Shown here piece by piece: positions 17,053 to 24,083 of a stretch of 64,000 nt of DNA. Location of the stretch: positions 124,001 through 188,000 of the forward strand of contig NZ_SSOB01000007.1 in the NCBI RefSeq assembly GCF_004801405.1, given 5' to 3'. Numbering within the stretch: position 1 is the stretch's first letter; the number at the start of each line of letters is the position of its first letter. The notes beneath the pieces were generated by a model. The model did no database searches. It was not told the DNA's origin and saw only the letters and a list, made by a program, of their open reading frames with translations. Both the position numbers and the translations under genes were made by a program. The stretch is from Cohnella fermenti. GTDB lineage: Bacteria > Bacillota > Bacilli > Paenibacillales > Paenibacillaceae.

Positions 17053-18071
17053 TCGAATTCTCTCCTCTGCTTGCGTACCAGATAGAGGAAGAAGGGAACG
17101 CCAATCACGGCGAACACAACGCCGACAGGCGTCTCGAAGGGCTTATTGATCAGTCTTGAGATCAGATCCGCCAATACCATAAGCAACGCTCCATACACCG
17201 CGGACGCCGGGATGACATAGCGGTAATTGACCCCGATCAGGTACCGGACAATATGCGGGGTAATCAAGCCAACGAAGCCTACCGGCCCGACGATGATCAC
17301 CGCCAGGCCCGTCAGCAGCAGCACCACAACCGTCGATATTCCCCGAATCACACGCGGGTTGGACCCCAGCCCCGACGCGACATTCTCACCCAGGCTCATC
17401 ACGGCAATGGAAGGAGACAAGGCGAGTGCCGTCAGGATGCCGACGGCATAGAAGGGGGCGATGATGGCCAGTTCTCCCCACTTGGCTCCCGCCGTTCCGC
17501 CGGCCGTCCAGTAGGCCATCGATTGACCCAACCGGAATCGAATCGAGATATATTGGGCGAAGGCTTCGAACATCATGGAGATGGAGATCCCCGCCAGCAC
17601 CAGACGCTGCGGCGTCATGCCGCGCTTGCCCAGAGACGCAATAAAATAGGTCAGTCCCGTAGCCGCGCCCGCACCAAGGCAAGCAAGCAGCACGGTGACG
17701 GAATAGGTTCGATCCGGAAGGAATGCCATACATAACGCAATGGAGAAGGCCGCTCCGGAGCTGATGCCCATCAGTCCGGAGTCGGCCAACGCGTTTCGCG
17801 TAGTGCCCTGCATAATCGCTCCGCAAACAGCCAGGCTGCTGCCGACCATAATATCCGCCACTGTGCGGGGGAACCGGAACGTCTGAATGAGTTGGTGATC
17901 CATTATGGCCGGATTGTAATGGAAGATTGCTCCCCACACCGTCGGCAGACCGATATTGGCGGCGCCGAACGAGATTGACATGGCCGCAGCCAAGATCAAC
18001 AGCCCGCAGCCCGCCAACATGTAAAGGAGAAATCCGGTTGTCCGCCGCCGCTTGTCCACCGACGCGTTCAT
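17049..18071 (-). CDS. Iron-siderophore ABC permease (FecCD family, FeuB-like)
   Basis: Partner permease, 340 aa, with about ten membrane helices and the FecCD signatures FRFPRTVADIMVGSSLAVCG, LMGISSGAAFSIAL and VGFVGLITPHIVRYLIG. I chose ATG 18071, which has GGAAAGGA 9 nt upstream; the TTG at 18095 overlaps the stop of the preceding gene and has no ribosome site. It is cotranscribed with the binding protein upstream and the second permease downstream, probably under Fur control. Confidence 0.9.
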   Translation of the reverse strand: MNASVDKRRRTTGFLLYMLAGCGLLILAAAMSISFGAANIGLPTVWGAIFHYNPAIMDHQLIQTFRFPRTVADIMVGSSLAVCGAIMQGTTRNALADSGLMGISSGAAFSIALCMAFLPDRTYSVTVLLACLGAGAATGLTYFIASLGKRGMTPQRLVLAGISISMMFEAFAQYISIRFRLGQSMAYWTAGGTAGAKWGELAIIAPFYAVGILTALALSPSIAVMSLGENVASGLGSNPRVIRGISTVVVLLLTGLAVIIVGPVGFVGLITPHIVRYLIGVNYRYVIPASAVYGALLMVLADLISRLINKPFETPVGVVFAVIGVPFFLYLVRKQRREFE

Positions 18072-18091
18072 GTTCGCCGTTCCTTTCCGCG

Positions 18092-19099
18092 TCAACTTGC
18101 CAAGGTCTCAAGGGAGCCGATCAAATAATCAAGCTGAGCGGTCAAGCTGACGACATCGTCGTAGTAGAACAGTCCCAAATAGTTGGCCGGAATCTCGATG
18201 ACGCGATTATTCTGAACAGCCGGAATGCTCTTCCATACCTCTGTCTTCTGATACTCCGATGCTTCTTCGCCAGCGAACCAGATAATGTAGTCCCCGAAGT
18301 ACTGATGAGCCAGCTCATAACTGATCGTGCCGCGTCCCTTGCCCGTTTTTTCAATCAATTCGGTCAGCTTGGGGGGCACGGCCAGTCCGAGATGCTGATA
18401 GATCAGCGTTCCTCCGCGAGACCCCGTCTCATACCCGATGCCGCTCCAATCGCCTGATGGGCCCCAGTCCTCTACAATACTGAACGTCTTGCCGCTGAAC
18501 GCCTCGCCGTTGAACTTGGCCTTGGCCTCCGCAAGCTTGGCGTCGAACGTTGCCGTCGCCTGGTTGGACTGCTCGGCATGCCCGGTGGCCTCGCCCAGGA
18601 ACTTCACCCGTTCGAGCGAAGGAAGGTCTTCGGGGATGACAAGAACCGGCGCAATGTCCTTGAATGTATCGTAATCGTCCGGCGAATACGTAATAATGAG
18701 ATCTGGGTCCAGAGCCATCACATCCTCCTGATCCCAGTTCTCGATAGAGACGGATTCTGTCATCTTGTCGTAGAAAGGCATCGTCTCCTGCGCCCAGGCG
18801 CTGTACCCGACTACATGAAGGCCCAAGGAGAGGGCATCGCCGATATACCAGTTAACGACGACCCGCTGCGGGTCGGACGGTACCTCCACATCGCCCTTCA
18901 CCGTGCTGACAATCCTTGTTTCCGCCATCTGCCCCGTCCCCTCCGCACTGGCGCTCGATGTATTCTGCGATTGCGCCGACGGCGGGCTTGACGAACCCGA
19001 CGCACTGTCCGATGTTCCCGAAGTGCATGCCGACATCAACATCAAGATACTCATTGCCGCCGCGATCATTAGCGTCCGTCCTCTTGCCTTGCCTAACAT
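18092..19099 (-). CDS. Siderophore-binding lipoprotein made from an internal start
   Basis: From ATG 19099 the product is 335 aa, the usual size of an FeuA/FhuD-type binding protein. It starts MLGKARGRTLMIAAAMSIL and has lipobox LMSAC, so it would be exported and anchored by diacylglycerol. The site GGGGAG (19106-19111) lies 6 nt upstream. The promoter TTGATA-17-TACGAT overlapped by a Fur box lies a further 40-70 nt up, inside the coding frame of the AraC part. The mature domain has the two-lobe binding layout (VVVNWYIGDALSLGLHVVGYS; DLIITYSPDDYDTF). It precedes the two FecCD permeases. The siderophore class is not evident. Confidence 0.75.
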   Translation of the reverse strand: MLGKARGRTLMIAAAMSILMLMSACTSGTSDSASGSSSPPSAQSQNTSSASAEGTGQMAETRIVSTVKGDVEVPSDPQRVVVNWYIGDALSLGLHVVGYSAWAQETMPFYDKMTESVSIENWDQEDVMALDPDLIITYSPDDYDTFKDIAPVLVIPEDLPSLERVKFLGEATGHAEQSNQATATFDAKLAEAKAKFNGEAFSGKTFSIVEDWGPSGDWSGIGYETGSRGGTLIYQHLGLAVPPKLTELIEKTGKGRGTISYELAHQYFGDYIIWFAGEEASEYQKTEVWKSIPAVQNNRVIEIPANYLGLFYYDDVVSLTAQLDYLIGSLETLAS

Positions 19100-20068
19100 A
19101 GCCAACTCCCCATTTTCTTTTAAAGTGACCGGTCCAACCAATCCCTTCTCATCGTAGTTTAGACGATAATGATTATCAATATCATATTTGGCACGTTCCA
19201 TTATCATTTTTGTGCGATAATCGCTCGGCGTCATTCGCAAATACTTCCTGAACATCCGGATAAGATTCAATTCGTCCCCGAATCCGCTGCCTAACGCGAT
19301 TTCTTGCACGGTGGCCGACGTCTCCCGCAGATGCCGAAGCGCGGCAGCCAATCTTCTCTCGTTCAGATACTCCTGCAAGCTCTTGTTCTCCCGCCTCTTG
19401 AACAGCTTGCCGAGGAGGCTTCTGCTGATCGGCAAGCGTTCTGTCAATCGCTGCAAGGAGATCGATTCGGTGTAGTGACGATCCAGATACTGCTTGACCC
19501 ATTCCACATAATCGGGAGCTACGCAGAGAATGTCTCCTTGCTCCAATTCCTCATACAGCTCTGATACGAGCTGGTACAACACGGACTTGGCGCGCAGCTT
19601 GCCCAGTTCCGTATTCTGCGTCCAGCAATCGTACATGATCTGAAGCTTCGCTTTACAAAAAACCGGGTTGTGCGGCGACAACCCGAATATGTGTACGAAC
19701 GGGTTAAAGCCCTCCATACGGCGGCGCAGATCTCTCCTATAGAAGGGCAGTTCGGACTTATACAGAACCATGAAGCATTCCACGCTCGGATCGGCAGGCC
19801 GAACGGCAAGCTCCACGTTCTTGCCCCCGTGGAACAGCCCGAAGCGCTTCGACGAATAGTGGGCATTGCCCAGCCGCACATCTGCCGCCCCGCCGAAGGT
19901 ATAAATGAACGCGCTGGCCGGCATTCGGTAGTCGAGCAGAGGCTTCTCCCGATGAAGCACACTGTGGCGAACATCCATTACAGCAATCGCAGAGCAGCTC
20001 CACATTCGGATGGCCTGCTTGATCATGTCCTTCGTATAACAATCCACGGTATATAATTCGTCCGACAC
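18092..20068 (-). CDS. AraC-type regulator fused in frame to a siderophore-binding lipoprotein
   Basis: One uninterrupted frame of 658 codons from GTG 20068, which has GGGGAG 9 nt upstream. Residues ~1-190: cupin-like sensor region. Residues ~190-290: two AraC HTH motifs (SLQRLTERLPISRSLLGKLF; VQEIALGSGFGDELNLIRMF). Residues ~295-325: a non-conserved linker. Residues ~326-345: a lipoprotein signal with lipobox LMSAC. The rest is a class III (FhuD/FeuA-like) binding domain. Btr of B. subtilis is a known AraC-binding protein fusion that senses bacillibactin in the cytosol, but it lacks a lipobox. Here the linker carries a Fur box, a promoter and a ribosome site, so the frame probably represents a regulator gene reading through into a separately expressed lipoprotein gene, listed next. 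A membrane-spanning one-piece sensor is the alternative. Confidence 0.8.
   Translation of the reverse strand: MSDELYTVDCYTKDMIKQAIRMWSCSAIAVMDVRHSVLHREKPLLDYRMPASAFIYTFGGAADVRLGNAHYSSKRFGLFHGGKNVELAVRPADPSVECFMVLYKSELPFYRRDLRRRMEGFNPFVHIFGLSPHNPVFCKAKLQIMYDCWTQNTELGKLRAKSVLYQLVSELYEELEQGDILCVAPDYVEWVKQYLDRHYTESISLQRLTERLPISRSLLGKLFKRRENKSLQEYLNERRLAAALRHLRETSATVQEIALGSGFGDELNLIRMFRKYLRMTPSDYRTKMIMERAKYDIDNHYRLNYDEKGLVGPVTLKENGELAMLGKARGRTLMIAAAMSILMLMSACTSGTSDSASGSSSPPSAQSQNTSSASAEGTGQMAETRIVSTVKGDVEVPSDPQRVVVNWYIGDALSLGLHVVGYSAWAQETMPFYDKMTESVSIENWDQEDVMALDPDLIITYSPDDYDTFKDIAPVLVIPEDLPSLERVKFLGEATGHAEQSNQATATFDAKLAEAKAKFNGEAFSGKTFSIVEDWGPSGDWSGIGYETGSRGGTLIYQHLGLAVPPKLTELIEKTGKGRGTISYELAHQYFGDYIIWFAGEEASEYQKTEVWKSIPAVQNNRVIEIPANYLGLFYYDDVVSLTAQLDYLIGSLETLAS
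19151..19179 (-). promoter_or_regulatory. Fur box and sigma-A promoter inside the AraC-lipoprotein frame
   Basis: On the minus strand TTGATA (19174-19179), a 17-nt spacer and TACGAT (19151-19156) form a good promoter. TGATAATCATTATCG (19164-19178) matches the Bacillus 7-1-7 Fur pattern TGATAATNATTATCA at all fixed positions but the last, and it overlaps the -35. Transcripts would begin about 45 nt before the internal ATG at 19099. It should repress the lipoprotein and permeases when iron is plentiful. Confidence 0.8.
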
Positions 20069-20102
20069 TGCCCTACACTCCCCGATGCGGCTTATGCTTC
20101 GT

Positions 20103-20131
20103 ATCGTAATTGAATTGATAATAATAATCAA
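20103..20131 (-). promoter_or_regulatory. Fur box and promoter of the AraC regulator
   Basis: TTGATT (20126-20131), 17 nt and TACGAT (20103-20108) on the minus strand, 35 nt before GTG 20068. The 15-mer TGATAATAATAATCA (20116-20130, plus strand) matches the 7-1-7 Fur pattern with one mismatch. Position of the box over the -35, spacer length and -10 are the same as in the internal promoter at 19151, so the two look copied or under the same constraint. Confidence 0.8.
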
Positions 20132-20144
20132 TACGATAATGCGT

Positions 20145-21020
20145 TCACTTCGCGAACACGTGATTGCCGATCTGAACCGTTGCCTGACGGCTGCGCACCC
20201 AGGCGTTGTCCGTCTTGGCCGGGTTGTAGAAGACGACGGCCCCGAGGGTCGGATCGTAGCCGTTCAGGGCGGCATCGACGGCCTGGATGGTGTCCTGGCT
20301 CGGCGTAACCGAATAAATCCGTTTGTCGAGCACCGGGGAATACTGATAGTACGAGACTCCGTTGTAGGTGTCCACTTGGAAAATCGCATCGATAATCGAA
20401 TCCGGCCATTCGGGGTCATCCACTCTATTCAGGATCGACGCCGCGACCGCGACCTTGCCGGTGTAGCTCTCGCCTCCGGCCTCCGCTTCCGTGATCTTGT
20501 ACAGCCAGGCGATCTCTTCGCTGGACGGGCCGCTTGCTATCGCTTGCATGACGAAGCCGGTGCTGCCGGTCGTGATCACGGCCGCGCGGGCCGCAGCGTC
20601 GTATTGGATGCCGAGGCCGATCTTCTTCGCCGTATAAGCGAGCGGAACGTAAGCGGAGCCCCCGATGAGCGTCGTTCGCGTGTCCAGGTAATCCCGGCTC
20701 CATGACGATTGTCCGCTGTGTTGATAGTCCGTGTACCGTTGTTCCGCCGGCAAGCCGATCTGGATCGACGACGTTGTCAGCACCGCCGAGCGGTATTGCT
20801 CGCTCCAGTCGACCGAGACGCCAAGCTTGCGGAAGAAGGAAGCCGGGACAAGCTGCAGGCCGTTCTGGGTAATCGAAGTTGTCGCGATCCGCTGGCCGTC
20901 GACGTATACCGTTGTCGCAGCAGCCGCGTTCGTCGTCTGGGCCGAGGCGCCGGAGGCCGGCCAGGCCGTCATCATCAGTCCTAATAGTGCCACAGCAAGG
21001 AACCCACGTTGCATAAACAC
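20145..21020 (-). CDS. Exported SleB-like cell-wall hydrolase with copper-amine-oxidase-N-like domain
   Basis: 291 aa. Signal peptide (FLAVALLGLMMTAWPASGASAQ); residues ~40-160 form a stalk domain of the copper amine oxidase N-terminal type, common in Paenibacillaceae wall proteins (VYVDGQRIATTSITQNGLQL; AYVPLAYTAKKIG). Residues ~170-291 are a Hydrolase_2/SleB domain with the candidate catalytic Glu in ITEAEAGGESYTGKVAVAAS. SleB and CwlJ cleave cortex peptidoglycan at germination; relatives with this stalk act on vegetative wall. Start GTG 21020 is 9 nt from AGGAGG (21030-21035); an ATG at 21014 would be 15 nt away. It is transcribed toward the regulator gene with an 80-bp gap. Confidence 0.85.
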   Translation of the reverse strand: MFMQRGFLAVALLGLMMTAWPASGASAQTTNAAAATTVYVDGQRIATTSITQNGLQLVPASFFRKLGVSVDWSEQYRSAVLTTSSIQIGLPAEQRYTDYQHSGQSSWSRDYLDTRTTLIGGSAYVPLAYTAKKIGLGIQYDAAARAAVITTGSTGFVMQAIASGPSSEEIAWLYKITEAEAGGESYTGKVAVAASILNRVDDPEWPDSIIDAIFQVDTYNGVSYYQYSPVLDKRIYSVTPSQDTIQAVDAALNGYDPTLGAVVFYNPAKTDNAWVRSRQATVQIGNHVFAK

Positions 21021-21035
21021 GAATGTCACCCTCCT

Positions 21036-21391
21036 ATACTCGATCCATCATACGACACAATCGGAAGCTGTCGGGCTGGCAGTTTGAGGATGATGAGAAG
21101 CGGCCGCAGGACCGAATTCGGCGTCAAGTCGAGGCGGGAAGCGGGTTTCGCGCCGCGATCCGGTTTTCTTTTCTGATAATGATGAGGATATTTTAATGGA
21201 ATCCCGTTAATCCGGACCTCCGGGCGACTCGACTGCCCGGCCTGCGGCCGCTTTTGTCGTTCCTGCGGCCTATTCACGGTATACAAAATGCTACTTTGGC
21301 CCCGCATTAACGATTGGAAAATTCCTCTATAATGAAAGAAAATTAATTCGACAATCGTCAACAATTCCTTTTAGAAAAGGTGAGTTGTGTT
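21036..21391. other. Divergent gap between the SleB-like and coiled-coil genes
   Basis: Both genes read outward from this 355-bp stretch. It holds one clean -10 hexamer, TATAAT at 21328-21333 on the plus strand, 59 nt before the coiled-coil start, with no good -35 at 16-18 nt. A direct repeat CCTGCGGCC occurs at about 21240-21270. No gene, hairpin array or operator was recognised. Confidence 0.5.
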
Positions 21392-22120
21392 ATGTTTTCT
21401 CCCTTCCAGAAGAAGAAGAACGGCAACGAGCAGCCGCCCCGCGAAGAGCACGACGCAAGGAGAGAATGGGAAGCCTCCCGCGAGGAGGCGGTCGTCTCTG
21501 CGGCTGCCGAGGCGGGAACGGACGAGTCGTCCGGTTCGGTCTTCGCCAACAAAGGCTTGTTGGACAAGAGGTCCCTCGACCTAGTCTTCGCGGTCGAACA
21601 GATGATCAAGGACAAGCAGCACGTCGAGATGAGCCACAACGACCTGCAGGACAGGCTGAGCCACGCGAGCGGACAGAACGATCGCTTGAACCGCGACCTC
21701 AAGAACCTGGGGAAGGTGATCGAGGAACGCGAGAAGAGCATTCTCGAGCTCGAGCAGCGGCTGAGCGACAAGAACCTGAAGGTCGACCAGATGATGGAGG
21801 ACTATCGGGAGCTTCAGGCGAACCTGTCCGGCCAGATCGAGGAGCTGAAGGGCGTCATCGAGCTGGAGCGCCAGAATTACGCGGGCCTGCTGCAGAAGCA
21901 CAACGAGACAACCTCCGAGAAGAACAAGAGAATCGGCGAGCTGGAGGAGAAGAGCGCGCGGCTGGAAGCAGAGCTCTCCCAGATGAGGCAGAAGCTCGAA
22001 GCCCTGCGCCAGGAGAAGACGCACCTTCTGAACATCGTCAACGACTTCACGAATCGGCTGACGACACCGTTCTTGTCGGCGACGGACTCGGCTAACGGAA
22101 GCTCCGGCGGCAGGGAGTAA
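21392..22120 (+). CDS. Coiled-coil protein of unknown function
   Basis: 242 aa, acidic and highly charged, with no signal peptide or membrane helix. Residues ~60-215 are one long heptad-rich coiled coil (for example LEQRLSDKNLKVDQM). The N-terminus has a basic patch (FSPFQKKK), possibly a membrane or nucleic acid contact. ATG 21392 follows AAAAGGTGAG. It lies 30 nt before the NodB gene in the same direction, so both probably share a transcript and perhaps a wall-related job; that is inference from position only. I do not recognise a family. Confidence 0.7.
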   Translation: MFSPFQKKKNGNEQPPREEHDARREWEASREEAVVSAAAEAGTDESSGSVFANKGLLDKRSLDLVFAVEQMIKDKQHVEMSHNDLQDRLSHASGQNDRLNRDLKNLGKVIEEREKSILELEQRLSDKNLKVDQMMEDYRELQANLSGQIEELKGVIELERQNYAGLLQKHNETTSEKNKRIGELEEKSARLEAELSQMRQKLEALRQEKTHLLNIVNDFTNRLTTPFLSATDSANGSSGGRE

Positions 22121-22150
22121 CATAGGACTTATTCGAACAGAAGGACGTAG

Positions 22151-23569
22151 ATGGGGATGGAGACTTACAGCACGCTGGTGATGGAGCTGCTGTCGCTTGG
22201 GAGGACCCCGACCGGGGCCTATCAGATCAAGGTCGCCGTTACCCATGACGACAAGCTGGCGAAGTACTTATTCGATATCGACGAGTTTACATATGCCGGG
22301 CTGGAGAAGCTGCAGCCGCTTGAAGGGCAGAGAGCGCGGCTCTCCCCGTACCCGAAGTGGGACCCTTACCATCAGACCTACTACAGCGCCGTCGTCCGGA
22401 TGAACGGAAGCTCGCGGGAGACGTTCTACTTCGCTTGCAGCGAAGCATTTATCGAGCTCATTCGGACGGTTCGCGAGAATGGCTTGAACGGCCCGAATGG
22501 CCTGGACGGTCTGCACGGTCTCCGCGCTCTGCCCGTTCCGCTCGAGGAAGAGCGCGCCGAGGCGGCCGGGGGCCGGGCGAAGAAGAAGAGGGAGCAGCAG
22601 CGCCGGCCGGCTTGGAAGCCGGGCCGGACGGCGAAGGCTGCGAGCCTGCTGCTGGTGCCTGCGCTGGTCGGCCTGATGGCGCTGGCCCTCCCTACCGGAG
22701 GGCAGACGGACCTCGTCAGCCTGCCGGCGGGAGAGCTCGGCATCGCGCAGGCGGGCGGCCAGACGGAAGCGTCCGCCCGTGCCGCATCGTCTCCCGCGCC
22801 CGAAGCCGCCGCGGCCAAGGACGAGGAGAAGCGCCAACAGGCGCCGATTCTGGCCGAGCATGCCGATCTGACCGGCGCGGCGGGCGCATTCTCTGCCGTC
22901 GGCGCGGTTGGCGCGGCAGGCAGCCGAGCCGCGGGCGAGCCCGCGGCGACGCAAGCGGACCTGAAGCCGGAAGCCGGGTACGAAGTTATCGAGATCGGCG
23001 ATCAGGACAAGTTCTTCGGGCTGCCGAAGGAATACGTGGCCCTTACCTTCGATGACGGTCCCTCTTCGCTTACGGAGAAGATCGTCGACGTTCTGACCGA
23101 GAACGAGGTGGCGGCGACGTTCCTGTTCGTCGGCAAGAACATCGGCCGGCATTCGGAGGCGGTAGCCTACGCAAGCGATCACGGAATGTCCATCGGCAAT
23201 CATTCCTGGGATCATAGCGTGCTGACGAAGGTATCCGCTGAGGACCAGGCTGCGAATCTGGCGAAGACGAATGACGCGATCGAGGCGCTTACGGGCAACC
23301 CGGTCACGCTGTTCCGCCCGCCATACGGCGCGGTCGACGAGGCGCTGGTCGGTTCGGCGGAGAAGCTGGGCATGAAGACGCTGCTGTGGAACCGCGACCC
23401 GGAGGATTGGAACGCCAAGAAGCCGGACGATATCCTGCGCTACTTCCACGAAGTCGAAGGAGCCGGCGGCGTGTATGTCATGCACGAGGACAAGTACACG
23501 CTGGAGGCTCTGCCCGAGATTATTCAATATCTGAAGGACAAAGAGCTGAAGTTCGCTATCTTCAAGTAG
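22151..23569 (+). CDS. Membrane-anchored polysaccharide deacetylase (NodB, CE4) with a cytosolic N-terminal domain
   Basis: 472 aa. Residues ~295-472 are a complete CE4 domain: TFDDGPSS, the metal motif HSWDH, RPPYGA, NRDPEDWN and a terminal VMHE. These hydrolases deacetylate peptidoglycan GlcNAc/MurNAc or related glycans. A single transmembrane helix (~160-180, LLLVPALVGLMALALP) is preceded by about 150 residues with no signal peptide, which should stay in the cytosol; that part contains a compact unknown domain (GAYQIKVAVTHDDK; KWDPYHQTYYSAVVRM) and a small repeat GLNGPNGLDGLHGLR. An Ala-rich stalk (~185-285) spans the wall. ATG 22151 has AGAAGGA upstream. A terminator follows. Confidence 0.88.
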   Translation: MGMETYSTLVMELLSLGRTPTGAYQIKVAVTHDDKLAKYLFDIDEFTYAGLEKLQPLEGQRARLSPYPKWDPYHQTYYSAVVRMNGSSRETFYFACSEAFIELIRTVRENGLNGPNGLDGLHGLRALPVPLEEERAEAAGGRAKKKREQQRRPAWKPGRTAKAASLLLVPALVGLMALALPTGGQTDLVSLPAGELGIAQAGGQTEASARAASSPAPEAAAAKDEEKRQQAPILAEHADLTGAAGAFSAVGAVGAAGSRAAGEPAATQADLKPEAGYEVIEIGDQDKFFGLPKEYVALTFDDGPSSLTEKIVDVLTENEVAATFLFVGKNIGRHSEAVAYASDHGMSIGNHSWDHSVLTKVSAEDQAANLAKTNDAIEALTGNPVTLFRPPYGAVDEALVGSAEKLGMKTLLWNRDPEDWNAKKPDDILRYFHEVEGAGGVYVMHEDKYTLEALPEIIQYLKDKELKFAIFK

Positions 23570-23572
23570 AAG

Positions 23573-23616
23573 AGGGCGGGGCTTCCGTCGATGCGATCGG
23601 CGGAACGCTCCGCCCT
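23573..23616 (+). terminator. Terminator after the deacetylase gene
   Basis: AGGGCGGGGCTTCCG (23573-23587) pairs with CGGAACGCTCCGCCCT (23601-23616), with one bulge and one G-U pair and a 13-nt loop, 3 nt after the stop codon. It has only a short, interrupted U-run. Confidence 0.65.
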
Positions 23617-23653
23617 TCGTGCTATTGTCCGTTGATTGCCCGCCGCCCCATGA

Positions 23654-23825
23654 ATGCGAAAAACCACATTCATCTCCTCGGAAAACGGCGCCCGACGCCC
23701 ACTTTATGCGAAAAACCACATATAATCGCCGCCCTACCTTCTCCGCCCCCCGTTTTTATGCGAAAAACCACATTTATTTTGCGAAAAGCCGTCCCTCTGC
23801 ACCGAATGTATGTGAAAAACCGCAT
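23654..23825 (+). repeat. Dyad array B: four A-loop dyads exactly 52 bp apart
   Basis: Copies at 23654, 23706 and 23758 are identical (ATGCGAAAAACCACAT); the fourth at 23810 is ATGTGAAAAACCGCAT. The three intervals are all 52 bp, and the three 36-nt intervening sequences are unrelated to one another. The dyads can be read as short peptides (MRKTT), but 52 is not a multiple of three, so no frame is kept. The rest of the 513-bp gap holds a terminator and the kinase promoter. Confidence 0.85.
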
Positions 23826-23987
23826 AAAAGGCGCGAGAGGCGGGACACAGACGTGTAAGACACAGAAGACGTGAAACTAAATATCCATATATCTGTGATT
23901 CACTTCTCCAGCCATTGGGTAATAGAATAGATGGAGTTCGCGCGAACCGGGACGGCCCTGCCGCACCCCGGCTTCGTTACGTCTTGG

Positions 23988-24016
23988 TTGTAGGTCTAAT
24001 CTACCAGACTTATAAT
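23988..24016 (+). promoter_or_regulatory. Sigma-A promoter of the sensor-kinase operon
   Basis: TTGTAG (23988-23993), a 17-nt spacer and a perfect TATAAT (24011-24016). The start codon of the hybrid kinase is 68 nt downstream with its own ribosome site, so the expected leader is about 60 nt. Confidence 0.75.
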
Positions 24017-24083
24017 AGCGTACATAAGAGATCCCGGAGAGATTCCGGGCTTCGGACGCCTCATTCAGGGAAGGAAAGTGAAC

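Noticed and set aside
23654..23825. CRISPR array (repeats with unique 36-nt spacers at constant period)
   Set aside because: The repeat is only 16 bp and varies between copies, one related array has conserved spacers, and no cas gene is in the window. The geometry is notable but the definition is not met.
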